Below, piece by piece: positions 45,986 through 54,496 of a stretch of DNA of 64,000 nt. A program made the translations under genes and the position numbers. This DNA is from Synechococcus sp. JA-2-3B'a(2-13) (lineage in GTDB: Bacteria; Cyanobacteriota; Cyanobacteriia; Thermostichales; Thermostichaceae). The notes under the pieces are model-generated. The model was not told the origin of the DNA, ran no database searches, and saw only the letters and a program-made list of their open reading frames with translations. The stretch covers positions 2,610,501 to 2,674,500 of the forward strand of contig NC_007776.1 in NCBI RefSeq assembly GCF_000013225.1, in the 5' to 3' direction. Positions within the stretch are counted from its first letter, which is position 1. Every line of letters starts with the position of its first letter.

Positions 45986-48046
45986 CTATCCGCACATGGC
46001 CGCCTCTCGTCCCACCTCGCGCAGCTCAATTACGTCCGCACGGGGATCCGCCTGCACAACTTCCAACTCGATCCAAGCCCCCAGAGGAATCTGGCGTTCT
46101 AGGCGCACCGGCACCCGAAAGGCGATCTCATCCAGCATGGCCAGCACCAAGTTTTCCTGCTCGCGCAGGTAGCCCAAGACCAAGGCCCGCCAAGTTTGCC
46201 CCGGTCGCAGGCGCAGGTATTCGATGCTCCAATAGCGCTTGGATTTCCGCTCCACCTGGTTGGCCTCAGCGGTGCCCGGCTCAATCCCCAGCAGCAGCTG
46301 CTGCACATCCGCCTCCGTCAACGGCAAGGGATCCCCACGCAGGAAAGCCTTGATCTGGTAATGGGCCACCAAATCCAGGTAGCGCCGAATCGGGGAGGTA
46401 ACCTGACAGTAGGCATCGAGACCCAGCCCCGTATGTCGCCCAGGTTGGGTGGCCACTTCCGCCCGCGATAGACAGCGCATGATGGCAAAAGACCGAACTG
46501 GCCCCTGGGGATACCTATCCAGCACTTCGGGTGGGGGTAAGTCGGGAGCCGGCTGCAGACGATAGGGCACCGGGATCCCATTTTGGCTGGCGAAGCGAGC
46601 CGCCACCTCGCCGGTGAGCACCATCATTTCCGCCACCATCTGCCGCGCAGGAGTATCCTCGATTACCCGGAGGTGGGGGATCTCGTCGATGACCTTGATA
46701 TCTTGCTCCGGCAGGCCGATCTGAATGGCCCCCTGAGCCATGCGCCACCCATAACGCCACTGGGCTGCCCGGGCAATGGCTGTCAGTTGAGCCTCTGCCC
46801 CCAACTCCAACATTTCATCGGCATCTTCGTAGGTGAGGCGGTAGGTGACTTTGATCTGGCTGAGGCAAATTTCGGAATCCCGGATCTGGCCGTCGGATCC
46901 CAGTAGAATGCCAAAGCTAAGGGCAGGCCGCACCTCTCCCTGCACCAAGCTCATCGGGCCGGTGGACAACTCCGGTGGGAACATCGGGATCACCCGCTCC
47001 GGCAAATAGACGCTGGTGCCACGCTTGCGGGCTTCCAAATCGAGGGGATCCCCCCACTGCACCCAACAACTGGGATCAGCGATGTGGATCCAGAGCTTCA
47101 CCGCGTCATCCGACCAGAACTCGACGCTGAGGGCATCGTCAATGTCGCGGGTGCTGGCATCATCGATGGTGTAGGTGTGGAGGTGGGTGAGATCCTGCCG
47201 CAGGTGGGGATCCCAGAAAGAGGGAGGCTGGCTGAGCAGGGCTTGGGTGTATCGCTCCACCGCCTTCGGGAACTGGGTTGGGATCCCGGTGAGGCGCAGG
47301 GCCAGGTTCTCGTGGCGGCTCCACAGGCCCAGGGCCACCAAAGCTTCAAAAGCCCCCTGCGGAGTGTCAGGAAACCCCATCAGCTCCAGTAGTTGCGAGG
47401 CCCGTTCCCGATCCGACGGGTTGAGATTGGAAGAGAGATCCTCGTGGCTGCGAATGGCTGCTGCTGCTCCCTGCAGGGCCAGGCGCTCCAGCAACTCCAA
47501 ACGGGCCCGTTCGGCAGGAGTCCAGGGATACCCTTGACCGGGATGAGCCAGAGCCTCCCGCAGGTGGGCCTCAAACTCTGCTTGTTCCTGCTGCCGTTGT
47601 TGGGCGACGGCCATTTGATGGAGGATCTCCTTCACCTGAGCCGGAGTGCGGGGTTCGTAGCTTTCCCCCTTTTGCTTGAAGTAGGTGCGATCCTCGCTCA
47701 AGAGGCGGTAGGCGGCATAGGTGGAGACCGGGGAATCATCAGAAAACAACAGCTGAGCCATTTCGGCCAAGCTCAGAGACCGCCGCTCCTCCTGCACCAG
47801 TTCCCAGGCCAGCGCCAAGCTTTCGGGATCCAACTTTGCTTGCACCGCCTGCCAAAAGCCGGGAATGTCGGAAGCCGTGAAGCTGGATCCCCCGTTCAAA
47901 GCAAAGGTAATCTGGCGAGGGTGAACACTGTGAACCTGCCCAGAAGGCACCCCCAGCAGTAGGTTCTTCTTGCCCTCGGTGCCCTGAACCACTGCCAACA
48001 CACGGTCGTTATTGTAACGAAACTCCACCAGTGTGCCCTTTTCCAC
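45986..48046 (-). CDS. RNB-domain ribonuclease (RNase II family), cyanobacterial type
   Basis: This protein of 686 residues is the second RNB protein here. The first 280 residues are cyanobacteria/chloroplast-specific ([34 protein letters not shown]). The core then holds the classic metal cluster [24 protein letters not shown], the stretch [35 protein letters not shown] (first letters approximate), and [22 protein letters not shown]. Unlike the paralogue at 15557, the DxxxxDIDDA motif is intact, so this is the better candidate for the active exoribonuclease. Translation starts at GTG 48046. It resembles plastid RNR1-type enzymes used in rRNA and mRNA 3' maturation. Confidence 0.93.
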   Translation of the reverse strand: [686 protein letters not shown]

Positions 48047-48563
48047 CCGTTCTCCCCATGTCGGCTGTCGTTAAAGCGCAGGCTTTCTTCCATTCTCCAT
48101 CAGCTCTGCCCGCCTGCCTACGTGGAAACCCCGGCCAGAAGACATACGGACACTATGAACAGGTAGCAGATGTCAGATACATGGGTACTTAAGCATATAG
48201 ATATATGACATATAGATGAGATACGGGTTCTCAGGTAGATTACGGCTATGTATTGGGTACTGCGAGTCTCAAGCAGAGGCCAGCTCTGCCAAGTTCCTGG
48301 GATGAGGTTACCAACTGAAGTCCCTAAATTGCGTAGAGATACTATTGCCAACGTTTCCCAAGTATGTGCTTCCACTTCCATGTGTGATATCCTAGAGACT
48401 AGGGGTAAGGCACAGTTATCACGGACTGCTGCCTGATCTAGCGAACAAGAATCGGGCACTTACGGATTGTTTTCCTGCGGTGAAGATCCTCAAAGCAGGA
48501 GGGGTTGTGTTTTTTCCCTAGAGCTTCTTAGCACTCAACTTTTTAGCACTCAAAAGGTGAGCT
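48047..48563. other. Divergent intergenic region upstream of the RNB gene and ycf29
   Basis: This 517-bp gap is AT-rich in its first half. CATATAGAT occurs twice in direct orientation (48194 and 48209, period 15), suggesting a binding site for a dimeric regulator or polymerase-proximal element. No coding frame is convincing; the small open frames are poor in composition. No GGGATCCC is present apart from weak matches. Confidence 0.45.
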
Positions 48564-49202
48564 GTGGACAACCCGAAGCGACTGTTGCTCATCGATGACG
48601 ATCCGAACTTAATCCTGCTGGCCAAGGACTACCTAGAGTTTCGCGGCTACGAAGTGGTGGCGGCAAGCAACGGTCTGGAGGGGTTGGAAGCGATGCGCCA
48701 TTTCACTCCAGACCTGATCATCTGCGATGTGATGATGCCGGAGATGGATGGCTATACCTTTGTGGAAACCATTCGCTCCAACAGTGCTACAGACTGGATA
48801 CCTGTGATTTTTCTGTCGGCGCGTGGGCAGACGGCGGATCGGGTGCGCGGCCTGACCACAGGGGCAGATGTTTACATGGTCAAGCCCTTTGAGCCGGAAG
48901 AATTGGTGGCGCAGGTGGAATCTTCTCTCAAACATACCGAGCGCCTGTTACAAGTGCAGAATGTGGGCATTCAGCCGGTCATAAAACTGGATCGGGAAAT
49001 TGAGCTGACGCCAACAGAAACCAAGGTGATCCAGTACGTGGCCAGGGGCCTGTCCAACCGCGAGATTGCCGAAGTTCTTGGGGTGAGCCAGCGCACCGTT
49101 GAAAGCCACGTCAGCAACATGCTGGGCAAAACCGGCCTGCACAACCGCACAGAACTGGCCCGCTGGGCAATAGAAAGTGGTTTGGGCAAAAAACCGTTGT
49201 AA
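48564..49202 (+). CDS. ycf29: NarL-type response regulator Ycf29
   Basis: This 212-residue two-domain response regulator has a receiver at residues 1-125, with acidic pocket LLLIDDDPN, phospho-Asp in DLIICDVMMPEMDGY, Thr/Ser switch FLSAR and Lys in MVKPFEPEEL. The LuxR/NarL HTH follows (LTPTETKVIQYVARGLSNREIAEVLGVSQRTVESHVSNMLGKTGLHNRTELARWA). It matches the plastid-encoded ycf29 family found in red algae and cyanobacteria. It starts at GTG 48564 with AAAGGTGAG upstream. The sensor kinase is not in the window. Confidence 0.9.
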   Translation: MDNPKRLLLIDDDPNLILLAKDYLEFRGYEVVAASNGLEGLEAMRHFTPDLIICDVMMPEMDGYTFVETIRSNSATDWIPVIFLSARGQTADRVRGLTTGADVYMVKPFEPEELVAQVESSLKHTERLLQVQNVGIQPVIKLDREIELTPTETKVIQYVARGLSNREIAEVLGVSQRTVESHVSNMLGKTGLHNRTELARWAIESGLGKKPL

Positions 49203-49460
49203 TTCCCGCCACCCCTTTCAACGGCTGGAGAACTCTATCTCCTCGGCGCGATTGGAGATAGGGTAGTGATCGCACTTGAAGGGCAAGGTAACTGGGGTGG
49301 GCAAGTCTTTTCAAAAATTGGCGGGGGAGGATCTGCTGGCCTTGCCCCAACGTACATTGGCCGCCGATTTTCACTGCGTTACCCAAAAACTGGGTCTAAA
49401 GCCCCGTCCTTCCAGGACAGTTTTTGCCCTAATGATATAGACCTGCAATGAAATAAACCC

Positions 49461-49645
49461 ATGCTGGTCAGGGAAGCCAAACTCCTCAACGCCGCTCCAG
49501 CGCCATACCAAGCCTTGGATGAGGCCCTGCCCAGTTTGTCCGCAACCAATGCTTGCGTCACTGGATGGATGAGCGTGGTGTCAACAAAGCTGCCTTGTAC
49601 TCCCGATGCAATGTTAACTTGGCAACTGGGATGGGTTTCCCCGCA
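49461..49645 (+). pseudogene. Relic of a second, unrelated tnpB (N-terminal piece)
   Basis: From the ATG at 49461 the frame reads MLVREAKLLNAAPAPYQALDEAL. A few bases are then missing, and the neighbouring frame continues QFVRNQCLRHWMDERGVNKAALYSRC, a typical N-terminus of another IS1341-type TnpB. The rest is gone and the sequence meets the 3' end of the convergent lysR gene. The 85 bp before it (49375-49460), with GCCCCGTCCTTCCAGGAC, resemble an element left end. It shares nothing with the TnpB of copies B, C and D beyond family. Non-functional. Confidence 0.8.
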
Positions 49646-50495
49646 AGGCTTCCAGGAAGGCAAATACTGCAGGCGGGTGCAGCGCAGAGGCCAGAACGGC
49701 AGCCCCGATCACCCGCTCCAGTGGGATCGGCAGCCGGCGGATCTGGATCCCTTCGGGAATGGGAATGGCGGCCAAGCGGGGCAAGATGGCAGCCCCCAGA
49801 CCCTGTGCCACCATGTTCACAATGGTGGAGTCTTCCTTCACCAAGTAGGCCACCTTGAGGGTTTGGTGAGCGGCTTCCCAGTGGTTCCGCACCGCGGTGG
49901 TGCATTCGGCGTAGTTGTAGAGAATGTAGGAAAAACGGGAAAGATCCTCCCAGGTCAGGGTTTCCGGCAGGGGCCCAAAACTCAGCGGAACCAACACAAT
50001 GAACTCATCGCGGGCAATCTCCCACGTCTGTAGATCCTCACCAGCCCGCGGCAGAGGCAATAGACCAATATCCACCTGGCCCGATCGCAACAGATGTTCA
50101 ACAGTGGCCGGATCTTCCTCTGTAAGGGTGAGGGTAATCTGGGGAAATTGTTGGCGGAAGCGGGCGATCACCGGCGGCAGCAAATGGGTTGCAGCACTGC
50201 GAAAAGCGGCAACTCGCACATTTCCCCCCCGCAACCCTTTTTCCAGGTTGGCCTCATAATCCATTTGTTCCCGCAGTTGCAGCATTTTGCGAACATGGCG
50301 CAGCAGTCGCTCCCCCACCGGCGTCAGGCGCGCCCCAAAGCGACCGCGCACCAGTAGAGTCACCCCCAATTCTTCCTCTAGGCTGGCAATGGCCCGGCTC
50401 ACCGCCGACTGGGAAATGTGCAATTGCAGAGCGGCATCGCTGAAATTTCCCCGCTCCACCACAGCCACCAGGGTTTGCAGTTGCGAGATGTTCAT
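49614..50495 (-). CDS. LysR-family transcriptional regulator
   Basis: This 293-residue LysR-type regulator has an N-terminal winged HTH (ISQLQTLVAVVERGNFSDAALQLHISQSAVSRAIASLEEELGVTLLVRGRFGARLTPVGERLL). A two-lobe ligand domain begins GNVRVAAFRSAATHLLPPVIARF. The ATG at 50495 is used. It is divergent from a cupin gene with 174 bp between the starts, the usual place for a LysR target. The last few codons (after FLEALRG) run into relic IS sequence, so the native C-terminus may have changed slightly. Ligand unknown. Confidence 0.92.
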   Translation of the reverse strand: MNISQLQTLVAVVERGNFSDAALQLHISQSAVSRAIASLEEELGVTLLVRGRFGARLTPVGERLLRHVRKMLQLREQMDYEANLEKGLRGGNVRVAAFRSAATHLLPPVIARFRQQFPQITLTLTEEDPATVEHLLRSGQVDIGLLPLPRAGEDLQTWEIARDEFIVLVPLSFGPLPETLTWEDLSRFSYILYNYAECTTAVRNHWEAAHQTLKVAYLVKEDSTIVNMVAQGLGAAILPRLAAIPIPEGIQIRRLPIPLERVIGAAVLASALHPPAVFAFLEALRGNPSQLPS

Positions 50496-50587
50496 GGATC
50501 CCATCTATTCGATCTGCGCATAGATGTGATGCTATCTCAGGTTTGAACCCTCCGCCGCACCTGACTAAACTACGACATAGCTTCCCC

Positions 50588-50620
50588 TTCACACTGCGAA
50601 ACAGCGGGAAACAGTGTGAA
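50588..50620. promoter_or_regulatory. Inverted repeat in the lysR/cupin divergent promoter
   Basis: A perfect 9-bp inverted repeat TTCACACTG/CAGTGTGAA with a 15-bp spacer lies between the LysR gene and the cupin-like gene. Size and place suit an operator for the LysR dimer or tetramer; a transcript hairpin is the alternative. Confidence 0.5.
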
Positions 50621-50669
50621 AACCTCTTTATCTTCCTGTCGTTGGTCAAGTGTCCCTATGTCGAGATCC

Positions 50670-51134
50670 ATGTTTGCCCTGCTGCCATTCCATCAATTTC
50701 GAGATACTCCCGGCGTGCGTTTTTTTGACATCACGGTTGCGCGATCCAACGCCCGCGATTTGGTTTACCACGATGGGCCGGCCATCAGTCCCCCCAATAA
50801 TCCTCAGGGCTATTGGCAGTTTTATATGCATCCACACCAAGAGGACAACCTACTGGCTCTATGGGGCGGACGGACGTTTTACCTGGTGAATTTTAGCTGG
50901 AGGGATCCCTTCCATATTGTGCGCCTGGAAGCGAACCGAGGCATTTTGCGCATTCCTCCCGGCACTTTTCACCGTTCCGTCTCCAATCCAGAGGGATCCA
51001 TCGTATTGAACCAGGCGGTGCGCGACGAAAAAGCCATCTTGGAAAAAGAATTTCGCATCTACGACAGCAGCCGCATCCCCCGATTGCTGCAGGTGACCTC
51101 GGCGCCTGCACCTTTGCCCCGCATTTGTGCGTAA
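50670..51134 (+). CDS. Cupin-like (RmlC fold) conserved protein
   Basis: This protein of about 154 residues starts MFALLPFHQFRDTPGVRFFD. The beta-rich core YWQFYMHPHQEDNLLALWGGRTFYLVNFSW and GILRIPPGTFHRSVSNPEGSIVLNQAVRD shows an HxH...E-like cluster (HPHQED) and a later His (FHRS). These are the usual metal ligands of a cupin or RmlC-type barrel. I cannot name its reaction. The ATG at 50670 is preferred; ATG at 50658 and 50616 are possible. A LysR regulator is divergent to it. A TnpB element is inserted exactly at its stop codon: the sequence with the element reads GCG-TAA, and the restored site reads GCC-TGA, so the protein is unchanged. Confidence 0.8.
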   Translation: MFALLPFHQFRDTPGVRFFDITVARSNARDLVYHDGPAISPPNNPQGYWQFYMHPHQEDNLLALWGGRTFYLVNFSWRDPFHIVRLEANRGILRIPPGTFHRSVSNPEGSIVLNQAVRDEKAILEKEFRIYDSSRIPRLLQVTSAPAPLPRICA

Positions 51135-51208
51135 ACTACCCGACTCCGACCGCTAAGCGGTACGGAGCGGGCTTTCAGTAGCCCTGAGCCTGCTCTGCCC
51201 TACCAGAG
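51131..51208 (-). ncRNA. Putative omega (re) RNA scaffold, copy D
   Basis: Right-end hairpins as in copies B and C lie at the tnpB 3' end. One substitution (GGAGTCGGG for GGAGCCGGG) lies after the stem. The predicted guide would begin GCACAAATGCGGGGC, the 3' end of the cupin gene. The 5' limit is uncertain. Confidence 0.4.
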
Positions 51209-52370
51209 AACAAAACAGGCCCGAACCTCTAGGCTGGTTTACGACAGCCCCCAAGAGCGCAATCACATTCGCACCATTCAAATCCGCATCCCCTTCCCAT
51301 CCACAGTGCCCACACTTGAACGACTTACCACTGCGGTAGGATTGCGCAGGATCGGGATGGATGTGTAAACACTTGTGACAGGTCTGCGACGTGTAAGCAG
51401 GCGGCACAAGAATCAGAGAAACCCCTGCAACCCTCGCCTTGTACTCCAGAAACTGACGTAGTTGGTAGAACGCCCAACTGTTGGCCCTGCGCCTTTCGGT
51501 TTTGCTGCGGGGTTGTTGATTGACCCTTTCCCGTATCCCTGTCAAGTCTTCCAGGGCAATAGCGCTGTTTGTGGTCTTTGCCCTAGAGACAATAGCTTTG
51601 GAGATGCGATGATTGACCCACGTTTTTGCTACGCAACGCTGACGCGACTGAAAGCGTCTCTCCTTGCCAGACAGCCGTTGCAACAGTTGACGGCATCTGC
51701 GCCGCGAACTGCGTGTGCCCTTACTGGCTTTGCGTTGGAGTGCCGCCCTCAGCTTGGAGTAGTGGTCTCGGATTCGGTTCAACTGCTGTCCATTCCAGTT
51801 ATCCCCTTCTGACGTATGGGCAATATCTGTCCTTCCCAAGTCCACCCCCAGCACTCTACCCGTGCGTTGCGGTGGGGATGGCTCCGCTTCCACACAGATT
51901 TGAATGGAGTAGGAGCCGTCTTTACGCTTGACCAGAGTGGCAGATTTGGGATTGGAGCCCGCCAGCCGTTCTCTCTGGTAGCGGCCAATCGCCAGCTCAA
52001 AGCGCTCCCGACCCTCCACCGTGGTCAGCGACACCGTCCAGTCTTTCTCGCGGAACGAAAAGATACGAGCGTCGTAGGTAGCGAAGCCACCCTTGAACGC
52101 TTTGACGGGGCGGTTTTTCTGTTGGGCAACTTTACGGGCGCCGGCCAGCCGCCTGCAGACCTGCTGAGCCAAGTTACTGGATAAGCCGAACCGGGCGCGG
52201 ATTTCGCGGTAGCACAGAGACTGGAGCTTAACGGCGTTGGCGACTTTCTCCGGCGTGTTCTGGTTGACCCAGTTCAAGGCTTGGCCAAAAGCCTCCAAAG
52301 TCGCGTCCAATTTGGCGGCCTGCGACTGGGACGCCTTGAGCTTGCAGGATACGGTCAGGACTTGGGTCAT
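51153..52370 (-). CDS. tnpB: TnpB RNA-guided nuclease, copy D, with in-frame insertion
   Basis: 405 residues, starting at MTQVLTVSCKLKASQ (ATG 52370). RuvC residues (GVDLGRTDIA, ALEDLTGIR, DADLNGANVIALL) and the zinc ribbon (CHKC, CGHCGW) are intact. It is nearly identical to copy B in its first half, so B and D are close relatives. Between RRFQ and WVNHR it carries an extra SRQRCVAKT where the other copies have a single Ala. This comes from a net 24-bp insertion containing GCGTCAGCGTTGCGTAGCAA. The insertion lies in a basic helix region before the RuvC Glu, so it may or may not be tolerated. Confidence 0.92.
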   Translation of the reverse strand: MTQVLTVSCKLKASQSQAAKLDATLEAFGQALNWVNQNTPEKVANAVKLQSLCYREIRARFGLSSNLAQQVCRRLAGARKVAQQKNRPVKAFKGGFATYDARIFSFREKDWTVSLTTVEGRERFELAIGRYQRERLAGSNPKSATLVKRKDGSYSIQICVEAEPSPPQRTGRVLGVDLGRTDIAHTSEGDNWNGQQLNRIRDHYSKLRAALQRKASKGTRSSRRRCRQLLQRLSGKERRFQSRQRCVAKTWVNHRISKAIVSRAKTTNSAIALEDLTGIRERVNQQPRSKTERRRANSWAFYQLRQFLEYKARVAGVSLILVPPAYTSQTCHKCLHIHPDPAQSYRSGKSFKCGHCGWEGDADLNGANVIALLGAVVNQPRGSGLFCSLVGQSRLRATESPLRTA

Positions 52371-52483
52371 GGTTCTATCATAACTTCCGCATTCCTCCCG
52401 GCACTGACCCTACGGGTACAGTGCGGGGCTCCTGCGATTTCTAGCTGAAGCTAGAGTAAAGATGGGTGCTGGGGGATCGACCA

Positions 52484-53179
52484 ATGCTCTCTCTGGAGCG
52501 CAAGGGCATAGCGGATAGCTCGCTCAATTTGGCGGAGTACATCGACCATACTCTGCTGTTGCCGATGGTTACTCCAGAACAGATTGACCAGGGGTGTGAG
52601 ATTGCCTTGCGCTATGGCTTCCCCACTTTTTGTGTTCCTCCTTGCTACGTGCCGCGGGTGGTGGAGCGGCTGCACGGATCCCCGGTCAAGGTGAGCACGG
52701 TGGTGGGGTTTCCCCTGGGCACAACCACTGCAGAGGCCAAGCTTTACGAGGCCCAACTGGCGGTGGAGCAGGGGTGCCGGGAGCTGGATGTCCGCATCAA
52801 CTTGGCTTGGCTCAAGGCGGGAGAGCTGGATCGCCTCCATGCCGAGATTGCCCAACTGGTGGAAGAAACGGGGGTTTGCGTCAAGGCCATTTTGGAAACG
52901 GCTCTGCTGACCGAGGAGGAGAAAAAGCTGGCCGGGGAGATTTGTATCGATGCGGGGGCGGCTTTTCTGATGACTTCCACCGGCTGGATGGGGGGGGCGA
53001 CGCCGGCAGATGTGCAACTGTTGTGGCAACTCAGCCGCGGCAAAGTGGGGGTGAAAGCGTCGGGCGGCATTCGCACAGTGGCTCAAGCAGAGGCCATGAT
53101 CCAGGCGGGGGCCAGCCGTATTGGCACCTCTTGGGGGCTGGAGCTGATGCAAGAGCTGAAAGCCAGAGGAACCCCATGA
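52484..53179 (+). CDS. deoC: Deoxyribose-phosphate aldolase
   Basis: This class I aldolase of about 231 residues splits 2-deoxyribose 5-phosphate into glyceraldehyde 3-phosphate and acetaldehyde in nucleoside salvage. Motifs: EYIDHTLLLPMVTPEQI, TVVGFPLGTTTAEAKLYEAQLAVEQGCRELDVRIN, VKAILETALLTEEEK with the relay Lys, and the Schiff-base Lys in VGVKASGGIRTVAQAEAMI. All intact. The ATG at 52484 is preferred; a GTG at 52466 is in frame. Its stop overlaps the recO start (ATGA), so the two are translationally coupled. TnpB copy D ends about 40 bp upstream, close to where the promoter should be. Confidence 0.96.
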   Translation: MLSLERKGIADSSLNLAEYIDHTLLLPMVTPEQIDQGCEIALRYGFPTFCVPPCYVPRVVERLHGSPVKVSTVVGFPLGTTTAEAKLYEAQLAVEQGCRELDVRINLAWLKAGELDRLHAEIAQLVEETGVCVKAILETALLTEEEKKLAGEICIDAGAAFLMTSTGWMGGATPADVQLLWQLSRGKVGVKASGGIRTVAQAEAMIQAGASRIGTSWGLELMQELKARGTP

Positions 53180-54033
53180 GTGGCCGCACCTACCGGGTTA
53201 CGGGCATCAACCTGAAAGGGATCCCACTGGGAGAGGCGGATCGGATTGTAACCATCTTGACCCGCGAGCAAGGGTTGATCCGGGCGGTGGCCAAGGGATC
53301 CCGTAAGCAGCCTTCCAAGCTGGGCGGGCGGATGGAGCCTTTTGTCATCAACGACTTGCTGATGGTGCGGGGGCGTTGGTCTGCCCAAACAGAGACTTCC
53401 CAGCGTCTACAGCGCATCGTCCAAGCGGAAACCCTCCAGACTTTTCCCCGCCTCAGCCGCAGCTTAGCCCATCTCACAGCAGCGCAGTATTTGGCGGAGG
53501 TGGCCTTGCTGTTGGCCTTGCCCGATCAAGCCCAGGAAGAGCTGTTTGTGGTGTTGGTCGAACACTTGGAACGCATCGAGCGGGCTGCTTCGGAACAGGC
53601 CGTTCTGCCCTTGCTCACCCACGGGTTGTACCACCTCCTGGCGTTGGCGGGGTTCGCCCCTCAGGTGCAGGCTTGTTACTTCTGTCAAGGGGGGTTGGTC
53701 GGCAGCGTTTTTTTCAGCCCCCAATGGGGTGGCTTGATCTGTGATCCCTGCCGGGTGGCCCAGCGGCCCAGCCCGATTGCCTGGGTCTCAGCCTCTGCCT
53801 TGCGTGCCTTGGGATCCCTGCCCAGCTCCACACTGCCTCTGCCGGAGGATTCCCTGCCTTTGGCTGCTTGGCTGGAGGCAGAACGTCTGTTGCGGCGTGT
53901 TTTGGAGCATCATACGGATCGAGAAATCCGTTCCGCCGAGCTATTGGCCAGTTGCTACGCTGTTCCCACCGCAAACGGTCAAGGATCCCCAGCTTTTCCT
54001 GAGGGACATCCCGAAAAATGGGCATCGGCCTGA
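53176..54033 (+). CDS. recO: DNA repair protein RecO
   Basis: This 285-residue recombination mediator helps load RecA onto SSB-coated single-stranded DNA. The N-terminal OB domain (YRVTGINLKGIPLGEADRIVTILTREQGLIRAVAKGSRKQPSKLGGRMEPF) is followed by a helical part. The zinc site CYFCQGG and CDPCR is complete. The ATG at 53176 overlaps the deoC stop by ATGA. The longer frame open upstream is a shadow of deoC. deoC-recO coupling is common in cyanobacteria. Confidence 0.95.
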   Translation: MSGRTYRVTGINLKGIPLGEADRIVTILTREQGLIRAVAKGSRKQPSKLGGRMEPFVINDLLMVRGRWSAQTETSQRLQRIVQAETLQTFPRLSRSLAHLTAAQYLAEVALLLALPDQAQEELFVVLVEHLERIERAASEQAVLPLLTHGLYHLLALAGFAPQVQACYFCQGGLVGSVFFSPQWGGLICDPCRVAQRPSPIAWVSASALRALGSLPSSTLPLPEDSLPLAAWLEAERLLRRVLEHHTDREIRSAELLASCYAVPTANGQGSPAFPEGHPEKWASA

Positions 54034-54496
54034 AAAAGTTGTGAAGGTATGTATCAAGTCCGGCCCAATAGCCGCAAAATAGAGCATCGAGGCGGGTTGG
54101 CAGCCGATTTTGGATGATAAATTAGGTTATGGAAAGTAACTTCTTACGAAGGCCTCTCAGGTTTGAGCAATGGTTTGGGGGGAGGAGTGCCTTGCACCAG
54201 GTACTGGACAGCATCATCAGGTGGGATTGAAGTTGGAGCTTTTAACAAGATTGAATCGACTGCTGAGAGGGCCTTCTGCTTGGTGCTTGTTTCCCGGAGC
54301 TGCATCCCTGGGGTGCGGCTTTGGTTAATTGCAGATGATTGCTTGTGAGTGTTCAATTTCACTCGGTGAGTCTGCCTAACTGAGGAGCAGCCCCTGAGGT
54401 TCCTGTATCCGCCCAACTCAAGTTAGCGCCCACCTCAGTTCTTTTTCAGATTTCTCTTTTACCGAGTACCGTTAGAAGTTCAGGAGTTGCAGCACC
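54034..54496 (+). other. Intergenic region upstream of rpaB
   Basis: The 463-bp gap contains no convincing gene; short frames on both strands have poor composition. An AGGAG lies 11 bp before the rpaB GTG. I looked for HLR1-type repeats (TTACA pairs) and did not find a clear pair. Confidence 0.4.

Larger units (their letters stand above)
51131..52444 (-). mobile_element. IS605-group TnpB-only element, copy D (complete)
   Basis: This 1314-bp element has the same ends as copies B and C and is again preceded on its own strand by TCAG (52445-52448 in reverse). It is longer by 24 bp inside tnpB and shorter by 6 bp between left end and gene. Its left-end hairpin is perfect. It sits exactly at the stop codon of the cupin-like gene and about 40 bp upstream of deoC. 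Confidence 0.9.

Noticed and set aside
54144-54416. 90-residue frame upstream of rpaB
   Set aside because: No ribosome site, no resemblance, lies in promoter DNA.
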